Assembly: GCA_039939375.1 (NCBI GenBank)
Contig: JBDVJO010000011.1
Location: forward strand, 248,001-312,000
Direction: 5' to 3'
DNA length: 64,000 nucleotides
Source of the DNA: Paracrocinitomix sp039939375
GTDB taxonomy: Bacteria; Bacteroidota; Bacteroidia; Flavobacteriales_D; Crocinitomicaceae
Below are positions 52,004 to 61,214 of this stretch, in pieces; the first letter of the stretch is position 1; every line of letters starts with the position of its first letter. The notes below the pieces were generated by a model. It ran no database searches. It saw only the letters and a program-made list of their open reading frames with translations, and was not told the DNA's origin. A program made the position numbers and the translations under genes.

Positions 52004-52371
52004 TGGGCTTGTTTTCATTCGGTAGTAAGAGTGCCGAAAATATAAAATGGGTGCAGCTAACAAATGAAAATCAGTTGCCAAGCTTGTTAGAAGAATCGAA
52101 CCATAGAGCGGTCATGTTTTTTAAACACAGCACACGTTGTTCTATCAGTTCAATGGCCAAAAGTAGATTAGAAAATGATTGGGATTTAGATGAAGAAGTA
52201 ACGCCAGTTTATCTCGATTTAATATCTTACAGAAGTTTGTCTAACCTTTTGGCAGAAAAATTTGGGGTGCAACACGAGTCGCCTCAAATCATTTTAGTGA
52301 AAGATGGGATGGCCACTTATGACGCTTCACACAGCCAAATAAGTGTAAACGACATTAAAAAATCTTTATAG
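52003..52371 (+). CDS. ytxJ: Bacillithiol system redox-active protein YtxJ
   Basis: 122 aa, thioredoxin-fold. FFKHSTRCSISSMAK carries the single active-site Cys46 (monothiol C-x2-S type), and VYLDLISYRSLSNLLAEKFGVQHESPQIILVKDG contains the cis-Pro. YtxJ is a monothiol bacilliredoxin-like protein that removes bacillithiol from proteins; its presence implies a bacillithiol-based thiol system. It is coupled to pheS by overlap and lies 1 bp before the LytTR regulator. Confidence 0.92.
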   Translation: MGLFSFGSKSAENIKWVQLTNENQLPSLLEESNHRAVMFFKHSTRCSISSMAKSRLENDWDLDEEVTPVYLDLISYRSLSNLLAEKFGVQHESPQIILVKDGMATYDASHSQISVNDIKKSL

Positions 52372-52372
52372 T

Positions 52373-53098
52373 ATGATAAGAGCAGTAATTATTGATGACA
52401 TTCCAGAAGCGATAACCGTATTGAAATCTGACCTTGAAAATTATTGTGTTAATATTGAAGTGGTTGGATCGGCAGAAGGCGTGGTGTCTGGAGCAAAAGT
52501 GATTAAAGAATTAGAGCCAGATTTGGTGTTTCTTGATATCCAAATGCAAGACGGTACTGGATTTGATTTACTAGAGATTTTACCCGAAGTAAAATTCAAG
52601 CTAATCTTTACTACTGCTTCTGATGAATTCGCTGTTAAAGCTTTTAAATTTTCTGCCGTAGATTATTTATTGAAACCAATTGATCCGGATGAATTGATGG
52701 ATGCCGTTTCAAAAATTGAGGCGCAAGATCGACCAGCTGATCGAATTGAACTGTTAAAGGAAAACTTTAACCAACCAAAACGAATCGCGCTAAATACGCT
52801 GGATAAAATACACATAGTAAACGTTGATGAAATCTTAAGATGTGAGTCTAACATCAATTACACCATGTTCTATTTTACAGATGAAACGAAATTATTAGTT
52901 ACCAAAACACTGAAAGAATTTGATAAGTTATTGTCAGATCATAACTTCATCAGAGTGCATCAATCGCATCTGATTAATACAGCATTTATTAAAGAATTTG
53001 TAAAGTCTGATGGGTATATCATTATGAGAGACGGAACCAGAGTTCCAGTATCTACCAGAAAGAAACAGGTGTTAATGGAAATGATCGCCAATTTTTAA
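52373..53098 (+). CDS. LytTR-family response regulator
   Basis: 241 aa. The receiver domain has IIDDIPEA and the phospho-acceptor Asp55 in DLVFLDIQMQDGTGF, then TTASDEFAVKAFKFSAVDYLLKPI. The LytTR DNA-binding domain (about 140-241) shows IHIVNVDEILRCESNINYTMFYFTD and FIRVHQSHLINTAFIKEFVKSDGYIIMRDGTRVPVSTRKK. No histidine kinase adjoins it, so it may receive phosphate from a distant kinase. Targets are unknown. Confidence 0.93.
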   Translation: MIRAVIIDDIPEAITVLKSDLENYCVNIEVVGSAEGVVSGAKVIKELEPDLVFLDIQMQDGTGFDLLEILPEVKFKLIFTTASDEFAVKAFKFSAVDYLLKPIDPDELMDAVSKIEAQDRPADRIELLKENFNQPKRIALNTLDKIHIVNVDEILRCESNINYTMFYFTDETKLLVTKTLKEFDKLLSDHNFIRVHQSHLINTAFIKEFVKSDGYIIMRDGTRVPVSTRKKQVLMEMIANF

Positions 53099-53101
53099 TT
53101 C

Positions 53102-54178
53102 ATGAGAAAGTATTTATTTATCGGAATCGTTGTTTTGATTCTAATCTTGATTCCCGTGTTGAGAAATTGTGAATCTTCACCAGAAATAGATGATGCAGAT
53201 AACCAGCAAACGCAGGTAGATGCTAAAATTATCTATCCTGAACGGAATGAACAATTTGTTGTTGGAGATGAAATAGAAATGAGCATAGAAGTCATTAATT
53301 CTATGAATGTTTCTCAGATGGAAGTTTACCTAGCAGATGAACTGATCACCAAACTTGACGGGCCGTCTTCACAAATTGTTAAAATTGAGACTAAAGATTC
53401 CCCAGTAGGAACACAGGCCTTAAGATTTCAATATATTGGTGCAGATGGCAAAGTTCATCAAGACGTAAGAAACATAGTCCTGTTTTCAGACATAAAACCA
53501 GTTCAGAAAAAGATTAAGGTTGAGGATAAGAGAAATCATGAAGTAAGTGCTTATACACAAGGTTTAGAGTTTTATAAAGGAAGAATGTATGAATCTACCG
53601 GTCAATACGGAACATCTTATGTAGCAGAGGTTGATTTAGTCAATGGGTACACCTTAAAGAAAGTTGATTTACCCTCTACTTATTTTGGAGAGGGTTTAAC
53701 TATTTTGAATGATACCATTTATCAAATTACTTGGCAAAGTGGTGTGTGTAAGTTATATGATATGGAGTTAAAATCGATTGGTGAATTTGCATATACTGGC
53801 GAAGGTTGGGGATTAACGAATAATGGTAAAAGCATTATCATGAGCAATGGCTCAGATAAAATTGTGTGGAGAGATCCTAAAACTTTTGCAATTACCAAAG
53901 AAATTCAAGTGGTATCAGATCAGTCTGGAATCGGTAACTTGAATGAACTAGAGCTGATAAATGGGAGTTTATTTGCGAATATATATACAGACAACAAGTT
54001 AGTAGAAATTGATACGGCAACGGGTAAAGTACTGAGTTTTATTGATGCCTCTGAAATTGTAATTGATCAACCTATCGGTGTTGATTATCTGAACGGAATC
54101 GCTCACAATAAAGCTGCAGGGAAAACCTACCTAACTGGTAAGTTGTGGCCGTCTTTATATGAAGTAACCTTTGAATAA
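53102..54178 (+). CDS. Glutaminyl-peptide cyclotransferase (glutamine cyclotransferase) with N-terminal anchor
   Basis: 358 aa. A hydrophobic N-terminal helix (about 4-21) is followed by a short acidic linker. A beta-sandwich domain (about 40-125, AKIIYPERNEQFVVGDEI) comes next, and then the five-bladed cyclotransferase propeller (about 140-358): VSAYTQGLEFYKGRMYESTGQYGTSYVAEVDL, YFGEGLTILNDTIYQITWQ, YTGEGWGLTNNGKSIIMSNGSD and NLNELELINGSLFANIY. The enzyme turns N-terminal Gln of secreted proteins into pyroglutamate; T9SS and lipoprotein products that start with Gln after signal cleavage are numerous in this window. It overlaps rsmI by one base. Confidence 0.92.
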   Translation: MRKYLFIGIVVLILILIPVLRNCESSPEIDDADNQQTQVDAKIIYPERNEQFVVGDEIEMSIEVINSMNVSQMEVYLADELITKLDGPSSQIVKIETKDSPVGTQALRFQYIGADGKVHQDVRNIVLFSDIKPVQKKIKVEDKRNHEVSAYTQGLEFYKGRMYESTGQYGTSYVAEVDLVNGYTLKKVDLPSTYFGEGLTILNDTIYQITWQSGVCKLYDMELKSIGEFAYTGEGWGLTNNGKSIIMSNGSDKIVWRDPKTFAITKEIQVVSDQSGIGNLNELELINGSLFANIYTDNKLVEIDTATGKVLSFIDASEIVIDQPIGVDYLNGIAHNKAAGKTYLTGKLWPSLYEVTFE

Positions 54179-54855
54179 TGGCAAAGCTTTACGTTGTACC
54201 CACCCCAATAGGAAATTTAGAAGACATCACCTTCAGGGCCATTCGTATTCTAAAAGAGGTAGACGCCGTATTAGCCGAGGATACTAGAACAACAAAAAAC
54301 CTGTTTTCTAAATATGAAATTGAGAATAAATTGATTTCGTATCACCTCAATAACGAGCATAAAATAGTCGATCGGCTGGTTGAAGAAATGCAGACCGGAT
54401 TAGATTACGCTCTGGTTTCAGATGCGGGTACTCCTGGCATTTCAGACCCAGGGTTTTTGCTTGTTAGAGCAGTTTTAAATGCCGGAATGGAAGTAGATTG
54501 TTTACCTGGTGCAACCGCATTTGTTCCAGCTCTAGTAAACTCCGGTTTTCCTACAGAAAAGTTTGTTTATGAGGGGTTTTTACCTCATAAAAAAGGAAGA
54601 CAAACCCGAATTCAAAAAATTGCGGAAGAAGAAAGAACAGTAGTATTATATGAATCTCCTCACAGAATTCTAAAGGCACTTGGGCAATTTCAAAAGGTAT
54701 TTGAAGAAGATCGCCAAATTGCAGTTTGCCGCGAAATATCAAAGAAATTTGAAGAAACCGTAAGAGGTACTGCAGCAGAATTAATCGCACATTTTGAAAC
54801 GAACACCATTAAAGGAGAATTTGTAGTAGTGGTGAGTGCTAAATCATCAAAATAA
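54178..54855 (+). CDS. rsmI: 16S rRNA (cytidine-1402-2'-O)-methyltransferase
   Basis: 225 aa, a tetrapyrrole-methylase-fold SAM enzyme. The signature LYVVPTPIGNLEDITFRAIRILKEVDAVLAEDTRTTKNL is complete, with SYHLNNEH, LVSDAGTPGISDPGFLLVR, LPGATAFVPALVNSGFPTEKFVYEGFLP and CREISKKFEETVRGTAAEL. It methylates C1402 in the decoding region. It starts on the stop of the cyclotransferase gene. Confidence 0.97.
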   Translation: MAKLYVVPTPIGNLEDITFRAIRILKEVDAVLAEDTRTTKNLFSKYEIENKLISYHLNNEHKIVDRLVEEMQTGLDYALVSDAGTPGISDPGFLLVRAVLNAGMEVDCLPGATAFVPALVNSGFPTEKFVYEGFLPHKKGRQTRIQKIAEEERTVVLYESPHRILKALGQFQKVFEEDRQIAVCREISKKFEETVRGTAAELIAHFETNTIKGEFVVVVSAKSSK

Positions 54856-54867
54856 ATTAGAACAGCT

Positions 54868-55896
54868 ATGAAAGCAGTTGTATTATCTCAAAAAGGTAAT
54901 GCTGAACAAGCATTGAAAATTCAAGAGGTTCCAACACCCTCAGTCAAAAAGGATCAAGTAAAAATTAAAGTGGAAGCATTTGGTCTTAATTATGCTGATG
55001 TGATGGCGAGATTAGGCTTGTATGATGCGGCGCCCAAAATGCCTTGTGTCCTTGGGTACGAAGTGGTAGGGAGAATTGAGGAAGTAGGAGAAGGGGCCGA
55101 TCAAAGCTGGATAGGAAAAAGAGTTGTGGCCTTTACGCGATTTGGTGGATATGCCGAATACGCAGTGACTTCTAAAGATGCAATTGCGGAAATCGGTGAT
55201 ATGGATGCGGGAGAGGCGTGTGCTATAGCTGTTCAATATGCCACTGCTTATTATATGGCTTGTGATGCAGTGCACTTGCACAAAGGTGATAAAGTGATGA
55301 TTCATGCAGGAGCAGGAGGGGTAGGTACTGCTTTAATTCAGCTTTGTAAATTGAAAGGATGTGAGATTTTTGCCAATGCGGGGTCAGATGAAAAATTGGC
55401 CTATATGAAAGAGCAGGGTGCAGATCACGTCATCAACTACAGAAAAGAGGCTTATGATCAAGTCATTTTGAAAACTGCAGGCGAGAAATCACTGATGGCA
55501 ACATTTAACCCAATTGCAGGGTCTACCTTTAAAAAAGACATGAAATTACTGGCATCAGGAGGAAAGTTGATGTTATTTGGAGGTTCAGAAAGGTCAGGTA
55601 AAAAATGGGGCGCCCTTTCTTCTTTAAACTTTGTCAGAAAAATGGGTATTGTCATTCCAATCGGATTAGTAATGTCATCTAAATCAGTAATTGGTGTCAA
55701 TATGCTAAACATTGGTGATGAGCAACCCCATATTTTAAAGCGTTGCATGGATGAAGTAGTAGGCATGGTAAAAGACGGCCAACTAAAACCCACGGTTGGA
55801 GCAAGATTTAACGTAAATGAAATTGCAAAGGCCCATGCTTTGCTTGAATCTAGAAACTCAGTTGGCAAGATTGTTGTTTACTGGGAGGATAACTAA
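54868..55896 (+). CDS. MDR-family zinc-binding-type dehydrogenase / quinone oxidoreductase
   Basis: 342 aa, medium-chain dehydrogenase fold. It has an N-terminal GroES-like half (VPTPSVKKDQVKIKVEAFGLNYADVMARLGLY, PCVLGYEVVGRIEEVGEG) and a Rossmann half with VMIHAGAGGVGTALIQLCK, DHVINYRKEAYDQ and VGKIVVYWE. The Cys and His zinc ligands of alcohol dehydrogenases are absent, so the VAT-1/quinone-oxidoreductase group is likely. NADPH-dependent reduction of quinones or enones is the probable activity. 12 bp after rsmI. Confidence 0.88.
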   Translation: MKAVVLSQKGNAEQALKIQEVPTPSVKKDQVKIKVEAFGLNYADVMARLGLYDAAPKMPCVLGYEVVGRIEEVGEGADQSWIGKRVVAFTRFGGYAEYAVTSKDAIAEIGDMDAGEACAIAVQYATAYYMACDAVHLHKGDKVMIHAGAGGVGTALIQLCKLKGCEIFANAGSDEKLAYMKEQGADHVINYRKEAYDQVILKTAGEKSLMATFNPIAGSTFKKDMKLLASGGKLMLFGGSERSGKKWGALSSLNFVRKMGIVIPIGLVMSSKSVIGVNMLNIGDEQPHILKRCMDEVVGMVKDGQLKPTVGARFNVNEIAKAHALLESRNSVGKIVVYWEDN

Positions 55897-55933
55897 TCAA
55901 TATTTTTATCTTTAAGAATTAAAATACCTCACT

Positions 55934-57139
55934 ATGAAAAGAGTATTACTATTATGCGTTGCTGCAATTTCAACCCTTTCATTTGCGCAGAACGTCACAG
56001 AAAACAAGTTAAGTTTTAGCTATACACAGTTACCAATGGTACCTATTGCTAAAGAATACACCAACTATAATATCGTTGTTGAGCGGAATTACGAGCAAGC
56101 GAACGAAGATAGTTTAATGTCTTATCAAGTTAGACTTGAAGCTGCAACGATTGCTTATGACACAGAAATGTTGGCTTGGAAAGAACAACGCAAAGTTATT
56201 TATAGAGACTATTATACCAAAATGGCTGCTTGGCAAAAAGCAGTAAATGCTGGAACACCAACACAAAGACCGGTAGATCCAATTCTTCCAGCGCAACCAG
56301 TAATGGCCGAAGTTAAAAGCCCAGTATTGAATTCAGATATTGAAGATGCGACAGTAAGTTCTAAAATCAATATTCAAGGATACGATCAAGGTGAAGGTGG
56401 AGCAACGGTTACTGTTGGAATCAATCCTTTGTCAAATGTAAATGTGGTGATGAAAAAATCAGGTTCTGCCGCAACGACTAAATATGCTTATAGCGTAAAT
56501 TATAAACTACCAGTAAATGTAAAAGTTGAGTCACCTTCACAAGGTGTTATTTGGCAAACTATCTTGTTAAATACGGTTCAGTCTTATACTATTAATACAT
56601 ATGCTTCAGAATATGAGTACCAAATGTGGTGGTTAGATAATGAAGAAACATTCTGGCCTCAATTTGAAAAAAATGTGAGAACTAAAGCCTTGGCAGAAGT
56701 GAATAAGCAATTAAATAGCCAACATGGTTTCCCTGTTAAATCAAGAGCAATTGAAATTTATACGGTTAAAAAATTCAAAGATCATCAATACAATGATTTA
56801 ACCAATGCTTACACAGCGGCAAGTCAAGGTTACATGCAGGTTGCCGGATCGTTAGATCACAGCACAGCAGCTTCAAAATTGAACGAAGCGATTACTATTT
56901 GGAAACAAATGTTGACAGAAAGCAATGTGGGTGATAAAAAGTCAAGAATCAATGATAAAGTTACTGCTTTATTATATTGCAATCTTGCAGAAGCTTACTG
57001 CTGGTTGAACGATTATAATGCGGCAAGAACCTATGTAAATTTGGCGAAAAATAGTGGTGTTGGTAAATTCAAGAGAGCCGCCGGCGGAATTGAATCAATC
57101 ATCAATATCAACGAAAAAAGATATAAGGCCAACGTTTAA
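55934..57139 (+). CDS. Secreted protein of unknown function with TPR-like C-terminus, 401 aa
   Basis: It has a signal peptide (ending TLSFAQ). Residues 40-110 hold a Lys/Gln-rich helical stretch (EMLAWKEQRKVIYRDYYTK), and a Pro-rich linker follows (TQRPVDPILPAQPVMAEV). A beta domain (about 140-230) with regular strands comes next, and a helical C-terminal part (about 280-400) shows ASKLNEAITIWKQM and ALLYCNLAEAYCWLNDYNAARTYVNLA, two TPR-like units. No family recognised. It may be co-expressed with the flippase-like gene 2 bp downstream. Confidence 0.7.
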   Translation: MKRVLLLCVAAISTLSFAQNVTENKLSFSYTQLPMVPIAKEYTNYNIVVERNYEQANEDSLMSYQVRLEAATIAYDTEMLAWKEQRKVIYRDYYTKMAAWQKAVNAGTPTQRPVDPILPAQPVMAEVKSPVLNSDIEDATVSSKINIQGYDQGEGGATVTVGINPLSNVNVVMKKSGSAATTKYAYSVNYKLPVNVKVESPSQGVIWQTILLNTVQSYTINTYASEYEYQMWWLDNEETFWPQFEKNVRTKALAEVNKQLNSQHGFPVKSRAIEIYTVKKFKDHQYNDLTNAYTAASQGYMQVAGSLDHSTAASKLNEAITIWKQMLTESNVGDKKSRINDKVTALLYCNLAEAYCWLNDYNAARTYVNLAKNSGVGKFKRAAGGIESIININEKRYKANV

Positions 57140-57141
57140 AA

Positions 57142-58074
57142 TTGAACGCACCCAATAAAAATAAAGTATTTTGGATAAAGCTAGTCTTCGGGCTAGCTTT
57201 ATTGTTGTTTATACTCTGGAAAGTGAGAAAGTCATTTTTAAATAGTGACTTTGATGAACTTGATTTTACAAGCAACTTTGTGCCGTTTTTAGTAATTGTG
57301 ATTTGTTTGATGCCTATAAATTGGTTAGTTGAATCCGTAAAATGGCACTTGTTAATTCAACGCATACAACCACAATCTTTTTGGAAAACGATTAGAGATG
57401 TACTAGCAGGTGTCAGTACCAGTTTAATTACTCCGAATAGAATCGGGAATTTCGTAGGCAGAACAGTGAACTTGCCTAAAGATCTTAAAGCAAAAGCCAT
57501 AATCGCCACAATTCATTCAAATCTAGCGCAGTTTATATCCAGTATTTGTTTTGGATTAATCGGCTTGTTATTTATAAACCTTAATCAGGGATTTATTGAG
57601 TCCGCTACTGTGAGTTGGAGTGGACTGTTGGTGCTGCTTGTAGCGCTCTTTTTTTATAGCTATCCAAAGGTGTTGGATGTTAATCCAATAGCAAAGATGT
57701 TTTCACAACAAACCAAAGATGGAATTGCAAATATTCAAGAGGCATCATTACCTTTTAAAGGATTGATTTTAATCTTGTCCATGCTTAGATATGCTGTTTT
57801 TTTGAGCCAGTTTTATCTTCTTTTGTTATGTTTTCAAACAGATTTAATCGTTGCTGAAATCATTCCCGCTATTGCGGTGGTCTTTTTAATTACCACGATC
57901 ATACCTTCCTTTTTATTCGGTAAATTATTTGTTAGAGAAGCATCTGCCTTGTTTGTGTTAATTGAATGCGGAATTCCTACTCCTGTTATTTTATTCACTG
58001 TGTTTTTATTGTGGATGATCAATTTAGCTGTACCTTCTCTTATCGGAGGATCAATTTTAATGCGCAGTAAATGA
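57142..58074 (+). CDS. Lysylphosphatidylglycerol-synthetase/flippase-like membrane protein (UPF0104 type)
   Basis: 310 aa from TTG 57142. About eight hydrophobic helices; the conserved WLVESVKWHLLIQRIQP, VLAGVSTSLITPNRIGNFVGR and FLFGKLFVREASALFVL match the LPG_synthase_TM / UPF0104 family. Members flip lipids or isoprenoid-linked precursors. It lies 2 bp after the secreted protein and shares an ATGA overlap with the glycosyltransferase gene downstream, so a joint role in surface-glycan assembly is likely. Confidence 0.82.
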   Translation: MNAPNKNKVFWIKLVFGLALLLFILWKVRKSFLNSDFDELDFTSNFVPFLVIVICLMPINWLVESVKWHLLIQRIQPQSFWKTIRDVLAGVSTSLITPNRIGNFVGRTVNLPKDLKAKAIIATIHSNLAQFISSICFGLIGLLFINLNQGFIESATVSWSGLLVLLVALFFYSYPKVLDVNPIAKMFSQQTKDGIANIQEASLPFKGLILILSMLRYAVFLSQFYLLLLCFQTDLIVAEIIPAIAVVFLITTIIPSFLFGKLFVREASALFVLIECGIPTPVILFTVFLLWMINLAVPSLIGGSILMRSK

Positions 58075-59138
58075 TTTGGGTCATCAATATGACAATGATT
58101 TATATCGGATTCTTAGGAATCGGGATATTAGCAATGATCGCGAAACGTATCAGTATTGAGAAATCTGACCGAGATAAAATCACTTCACTTTCTGTTGTAA
58201 TTCCTTTTAGAAATGAGGCAAATAGAATTGTCGGTTTGTTAGAATCGTTGAACGCGGTTGATTTTCCGCAAGAGTTAGACATTGAATTTATTTTTGTAGA
58301 TGATCATTCTACTGATTATACTGACCAAGTCATCAAGTCTCAACTAAAAATCCCGTTTAAAATTATCAAAAACGATAAAAAGGGAAAAAAACATGCAGTT
58401 CATTCCGGAATTCAAGTGACTAAAAACAAGTACATTCTAAGCTTAGATGCAGATGTTACTTTTGACAAGCATTATTTCAGAGCAATAGGAGGGTTAAAAG
58501 AATCTGCCTTAACCGTTTTGCCTGTTCACATGGATGGCAAGTCCTTTTTTCAAAAATTAGCAAGAATTGAATTTATTTGGTTGCAGAACCTGACGTTTTC
58601 ATCTTTAAAAATGGGAATGACGTTGTTGGCTAATGGAGCAAATTTGATTTATTCAAAAAAGGTCTATTTGGAAGTGTTGAAGGAGAGGACCGATATGGAC
58701 ATTCCGTCAGGAGATGATATTTTTTTATTAAAGGCAGTTGCTAATAGTAAACATGCTGTATCAGCAGTGCTTAGTCCGTCAATTACGGTTCAAACGCCTG
58801 CTCCAAATACATGGTCAGAACTTATTCTTCAGCGTAAAAGGTGGCTGAGTAAAATGAAGGGCACTTTTGGACTTGCAGAAACTATAGGTGCAATAGTGTT
58901 ATTGACTTATTCATTTGGATTTATTGTTCCATTATTTTTTATTTATGACAACCATTTTGCCATTTATCCCATAGTGCTTAAGGTGATTTTAGATCTGATA
59001 TTCGTGTTGGATGCTGAAAGGGTAAAGTTTAGCGTATATGATGTTCTTGCGTTGCTTTGTTTTCAATTTTGGTACCCATTCTATTTAATTGGATTGGCGA
59101 TTCCTCATAAATCTAAAGAAGAGCGCTGGCAAAATTAA
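58071..59138 (+). CDS. Family 2 glycosyltransferase, membrane-anchored
   Basis: 355 aa. A first hydrophobic helix (5-25) is followed by the GT-A domain: SVVIPFRNEANRIVGLLESL, FIFVDDHSTDYT, KKHAVHSGIQVTKNKYILSLDADV (DxD-like metal site), DIPSGDDIFLLKAV and the QRKRW motif (LQRKRWLSKMKG). Hydrophobic segments at the C-terminus suggest anchoring. Polysaccharide or glycolipid synthesis is expected; the acceptor is unknown. Its stop overlaps that of the convergent AtoE gene by 4 bases. Confidence 0.9.
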   Translation: MIWVINMTMIYIGFLGIGILAMIAKRISIEKSDRDKITSLSVVIPFRNEANRIVGLLESLNAVDFPQELDIEFIFVDDHSTDYTDQVIKSQLKIPFKIIKNDKKGKKHAVHSGIQVTKNKYILSLDADVTFDKHYFRAIGGLKESALTVLPVHMDGKSFFQKLARIEFIWLQNLTFSSLKMGMTLLANGANLIYSKKVYLEVLKERTDMDIPSGDDIFLLKAVANSKHAVSAVLSPSITVQTPAPNTWSELILQRKRWLSKMKGTFGLAETIGAIVLLTYSFGFIVPLFFIYDNHFAIYPIVLKVILDLIFVLDAERVKFSVYDVLALLCFQFWYPFYLIGLAIPHKSKEERWQN

Positions 59139-60535
59139 AAGATTGCTAGTCCTAAACTAAAAATCACTATGCCTAGTAAAAATAGAATAAGCGTATAAGG
59201 AAGTATTTCCTTGGCCTTAAGTCCCGTAATTCCAAGTAGAGGTAAAGCCCAAAAAGGTTGAATCATATTGGTTAATTGATCGCCATAAGCTAAAGCCATG
59301 ATTGCTTTTGGATAAGAAACGCCAAGTTCTTGGGCTGCTGCGATAATAATTGGACCTTGAACCACCCATTGTCCGCCACCTGAAGGAACAAATACATTCA
59401 CCAAACCGGCAGAAAAGAAGGTTAAAAACGGAAAGCTTGTGTTGCTGCTTGATGTTTCTATCCAGCTGGACATTTCACTGATTAGTCCCGAACCGACCAT
59501 AATGCCTAATATTCCGAAATAAAGTGGAAATTGAATGAGTATGCCCGTTGCCCCACTAATCGCATTGCCTGCTGCTTTTGTGAATGACGAGATGTTTAAA
59601 TGACAAATGATGCCCAATCCTAATAAAGAAAAGTTGATGAAATTGGGTGTTAGAAAAGATAAGCTTAATTCTTCAGGTAAAATAACGGCCTTATACAATG
59701 CGTAAAATATGATTAGTGATCCAAAGAAGATGGCAAAAATCTTTGATTGATCTATTTGTTCTGCTCCAACGGTGTCTATTTGTTCAGCTTTGGATTCTGT
59801 TTCTATAAATTGTTTTGGAAGAGTAAATTGTTTTTCTGAACGTTTACCAATATAATAAAGCACTGTAGGTAAGATGATTAATAGCATTAGCGTAACAACT
59901 ATGTTCATAGGTGAAAAAATAGTTGTTGACATATCGATTCGGTCTGGAATGGTTGCTAAATCTACATTTGGCATATCTTTTACTAAACTTTGTAAGTTGC
60001 CAGGGTCTGCTGCTTTAATTGGGGCTGACCCAGAAATTCCACCGTGCCATACCATTAAACCTGAATAGGCGGCTGCTCCAATTAATCCATAATTAAACGG
60101 TTTGTTTTCACGTGCGAATTTTTCTCCTAATTTTCGAGCTAAGATGGCACCGAAAATGAGACCTAATCCCCAATTGAAAAGACTAACCAAAATAGTACTA
60201 AAAGTAATTATAAATGCAGAGTTGGCAGTGTTCGTGCAAGTAGCGGTGAGTTTGTCAATCAAAAAAGAGGCTGGTTTAGATAGGGCAAGAATGTGACCCA
60301 GTACCAACATCAACATCATCTGAAATGCAAAATAGAGCCCGCCAGCGCCTTCTTTCCAAAGACCGGCTTCCCAATCGCCTGCTAGTTTTAAAGAATAACT
60401 ACCAAGTCCAACATCCTCAGGTTTGGTGATAAGAATTGCCAGTACAAAAGTGAATAGTGTCAGAACAATTGCAATGGCAAAAGGGCTGGGTAATATTCTT
60501 TTATAAAAGTTGGCGTATTTGTCGCTAAATGACAT
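59135..60535 (-). CDS. atoE: Short-chain fatty acid transporter, AtoE family
   Basis: 466 aa with about 12 membrane helices. MSFSDKYANFYKRILPSPFAIAIVL, then FAFQMMLMLVLGHILALSKP, NTANSAFIITFSTILVSLFNWGLGLIFGAILARK and FVPSGGGQWVVQGPIIIAAAQELG are the expected segments of the family. It imports acetoacetate or short fatty acids, which fits with etfBA and fatty-acid oxidation elsewhere in the window. Its first codons (MSFSD) are also preserved as a fossil 637 bp upstream, see the duplication entries. Confidence 0.9.
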   Translation of the reverse strand: MSFSDKYANFYKRILPSPFAIAIVLTLFTFVLAILITKPEDVGLGSYSLKLAGDWEAGLWKEGAGGLYFAFQMMLMLVLGHILALSKPASFLIDKLTATCTNTANSAFIITFSTILVSLFNWGLGLIFGAILARKLGEKFARENKPFNYGLIGAAAYSGLMVWHGGISGSAPIKAADPGNLQSLVKDMPNVDLATIPDRIDMSTTIFSPMNIVVTLMLLIILPTVLYYIGKRSEKQFTLPKQFIETESKAEQIDTVGAEQIDQSKIFAIFFGSLIIFYALYKAVILPEELSLSFLTPNFINFSLLGLGIICHLNISSFTKAAGNAISGATGILIQFPLYFGILGIMVGSGLISEMSSWIETSSSNTSFPFLTFFSAGLVNVFVPSGGGQWVVQGPIIIAAAQELGVSYPKAIMALAYGDQLTNMIQPFWALPLLGITGLKAKEILPYTLILFLLGIVIFSLGLAIF

Positions 60536-60577
60536 GGAATTAAAGATAGAACTTTATTCAATTTCTTTAGCTCTATT
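60527..60577. repeat. Direct repeat, copy 1 (atoE start and 3' end of first unknown)
   Basis: The 51-bp copy spans the atoE start codon and the end of the 60.6-kb gene. It matches 61164-61214 in 49 of 51 positions; the two differences are adjacent, AA against TT. Offset 637 bp. Confidence 0.85.
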
Positions 60578-61153
60578 TAAAAGTGAAATTATGAAATTAA
60601 GGTTAATGAGAAACTCATCTGTATTGAACGGATAACTCAATTTTTCAGCAAAATCATATACTACTGATTCACCTCTTTTTTGAATAATGCCTTTGAGTGA
60701 TGGCTGAATGCTTTTAAGTTCAGTTGAAATTGAAGAATTAAATAGCTCTTGGATAAAAGTTTCTGATGTACTTCCGTATTCATATTTTTCTTCATTTTCC
60801 GGTTCTGGATGTGGATTTTTTCTTAGATCTAGATTATTTGAAATTCGAGGAAAGTCCTTTTTACTTTTGATAAATAGATAAGGAATATTCTCCGTGTTTT
60901 GAAAAGTAGTTCTGGTACCGTGTTGTTTTTTGGCATCATTATCTAAATAAATAAAGGGTTTAATTATAATAGAATGACCCTTATAATGACCAGATATTTT
61001 CATTGGGACAAATGGTATATATGGACTCGTCATTTGAAAATCAAGTTCGAACGAAAATTGCTGATATGATTTTCTAAGTCGCTTTGAAGGAATGTTTGTT
61101 AAATAAAGTACGACTATTCCTAAAACAATTAGATATATGAGTTCAGCAGGCAT
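60554..61153 (-). CDS. Membrane-anchored protein of unknown function, 199 aa (paralogue 1)
   Basis: I start at ATG 61153 (MPAELIYLIVLGIVVLYL), which gives an N-terminal membrane helix. A longer reading beginning at 61198 would start with the residues of a duplication fossil. After the helix, about 175 residues are alpha/beta with several strands (YQQFSFELDFQMTS, KISGHYKGHSIIIKPFIYL, RTTFQNTENIPYLFIKSKKDF). The end, FLINLNFIISLLNRAKEIE, is nearly the same as in the neighbouring gene (IQISFIIYLMNRAKEIE). I do not know the family. It lies between atoE and its paralogue on the same strand. Confidence 0.7.
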   Translation of the reverse strand: MPAELIYLIVLGIVVLYLTNIPSKRLRKSYQQFSFELDFQMTSPYIPFVPMKISGHYKGHSIIIKPFIYLDNDAKKQHGTRTTFQNTENIPYLFIKSKKDFPRISNNLDLRKNPHPEPENEEKYEYGSTSETFIQELFNSSISTELKSIQPSLKGIIQKRGESVVYDFAEKLSYPFNTDEFLINLNFIISLLNRAKEIE

Positions 61154-61172
61154 GTGTATCGGAAAATGACAT
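61143..61172 (-). pseudogene. Fossil of the atoE start (five identical codons, then a stop)
   Basis: Reading from ATG 61172: Met-Ser-Phe-Ser-Asp, Thr-His-Ala-Cys, then TGA. The first five residues are those of AtoE; the Ser codon is TCC here and AGC in atoE. It lies in the second direct repeat, so it is what remains of the atoE 5' end carried along in a tandem duplication. It overlaps the start of the 199-aa gene in another frame. Confidence 0.7.
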
Positions 61173-61214
61173 GGTTTTAAAGATAGAACTTTATTCAATT
61201 TCTTTAGCTCTATT
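61164..61214. repeat. Direct repeat, copy 2 (between the duplicated unknown genes)
   Basis: Second copy of the 51-bp repeat, at the end of the 198-aa gene and next to the start of the 199-aa gene. Confidence 0.85.
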
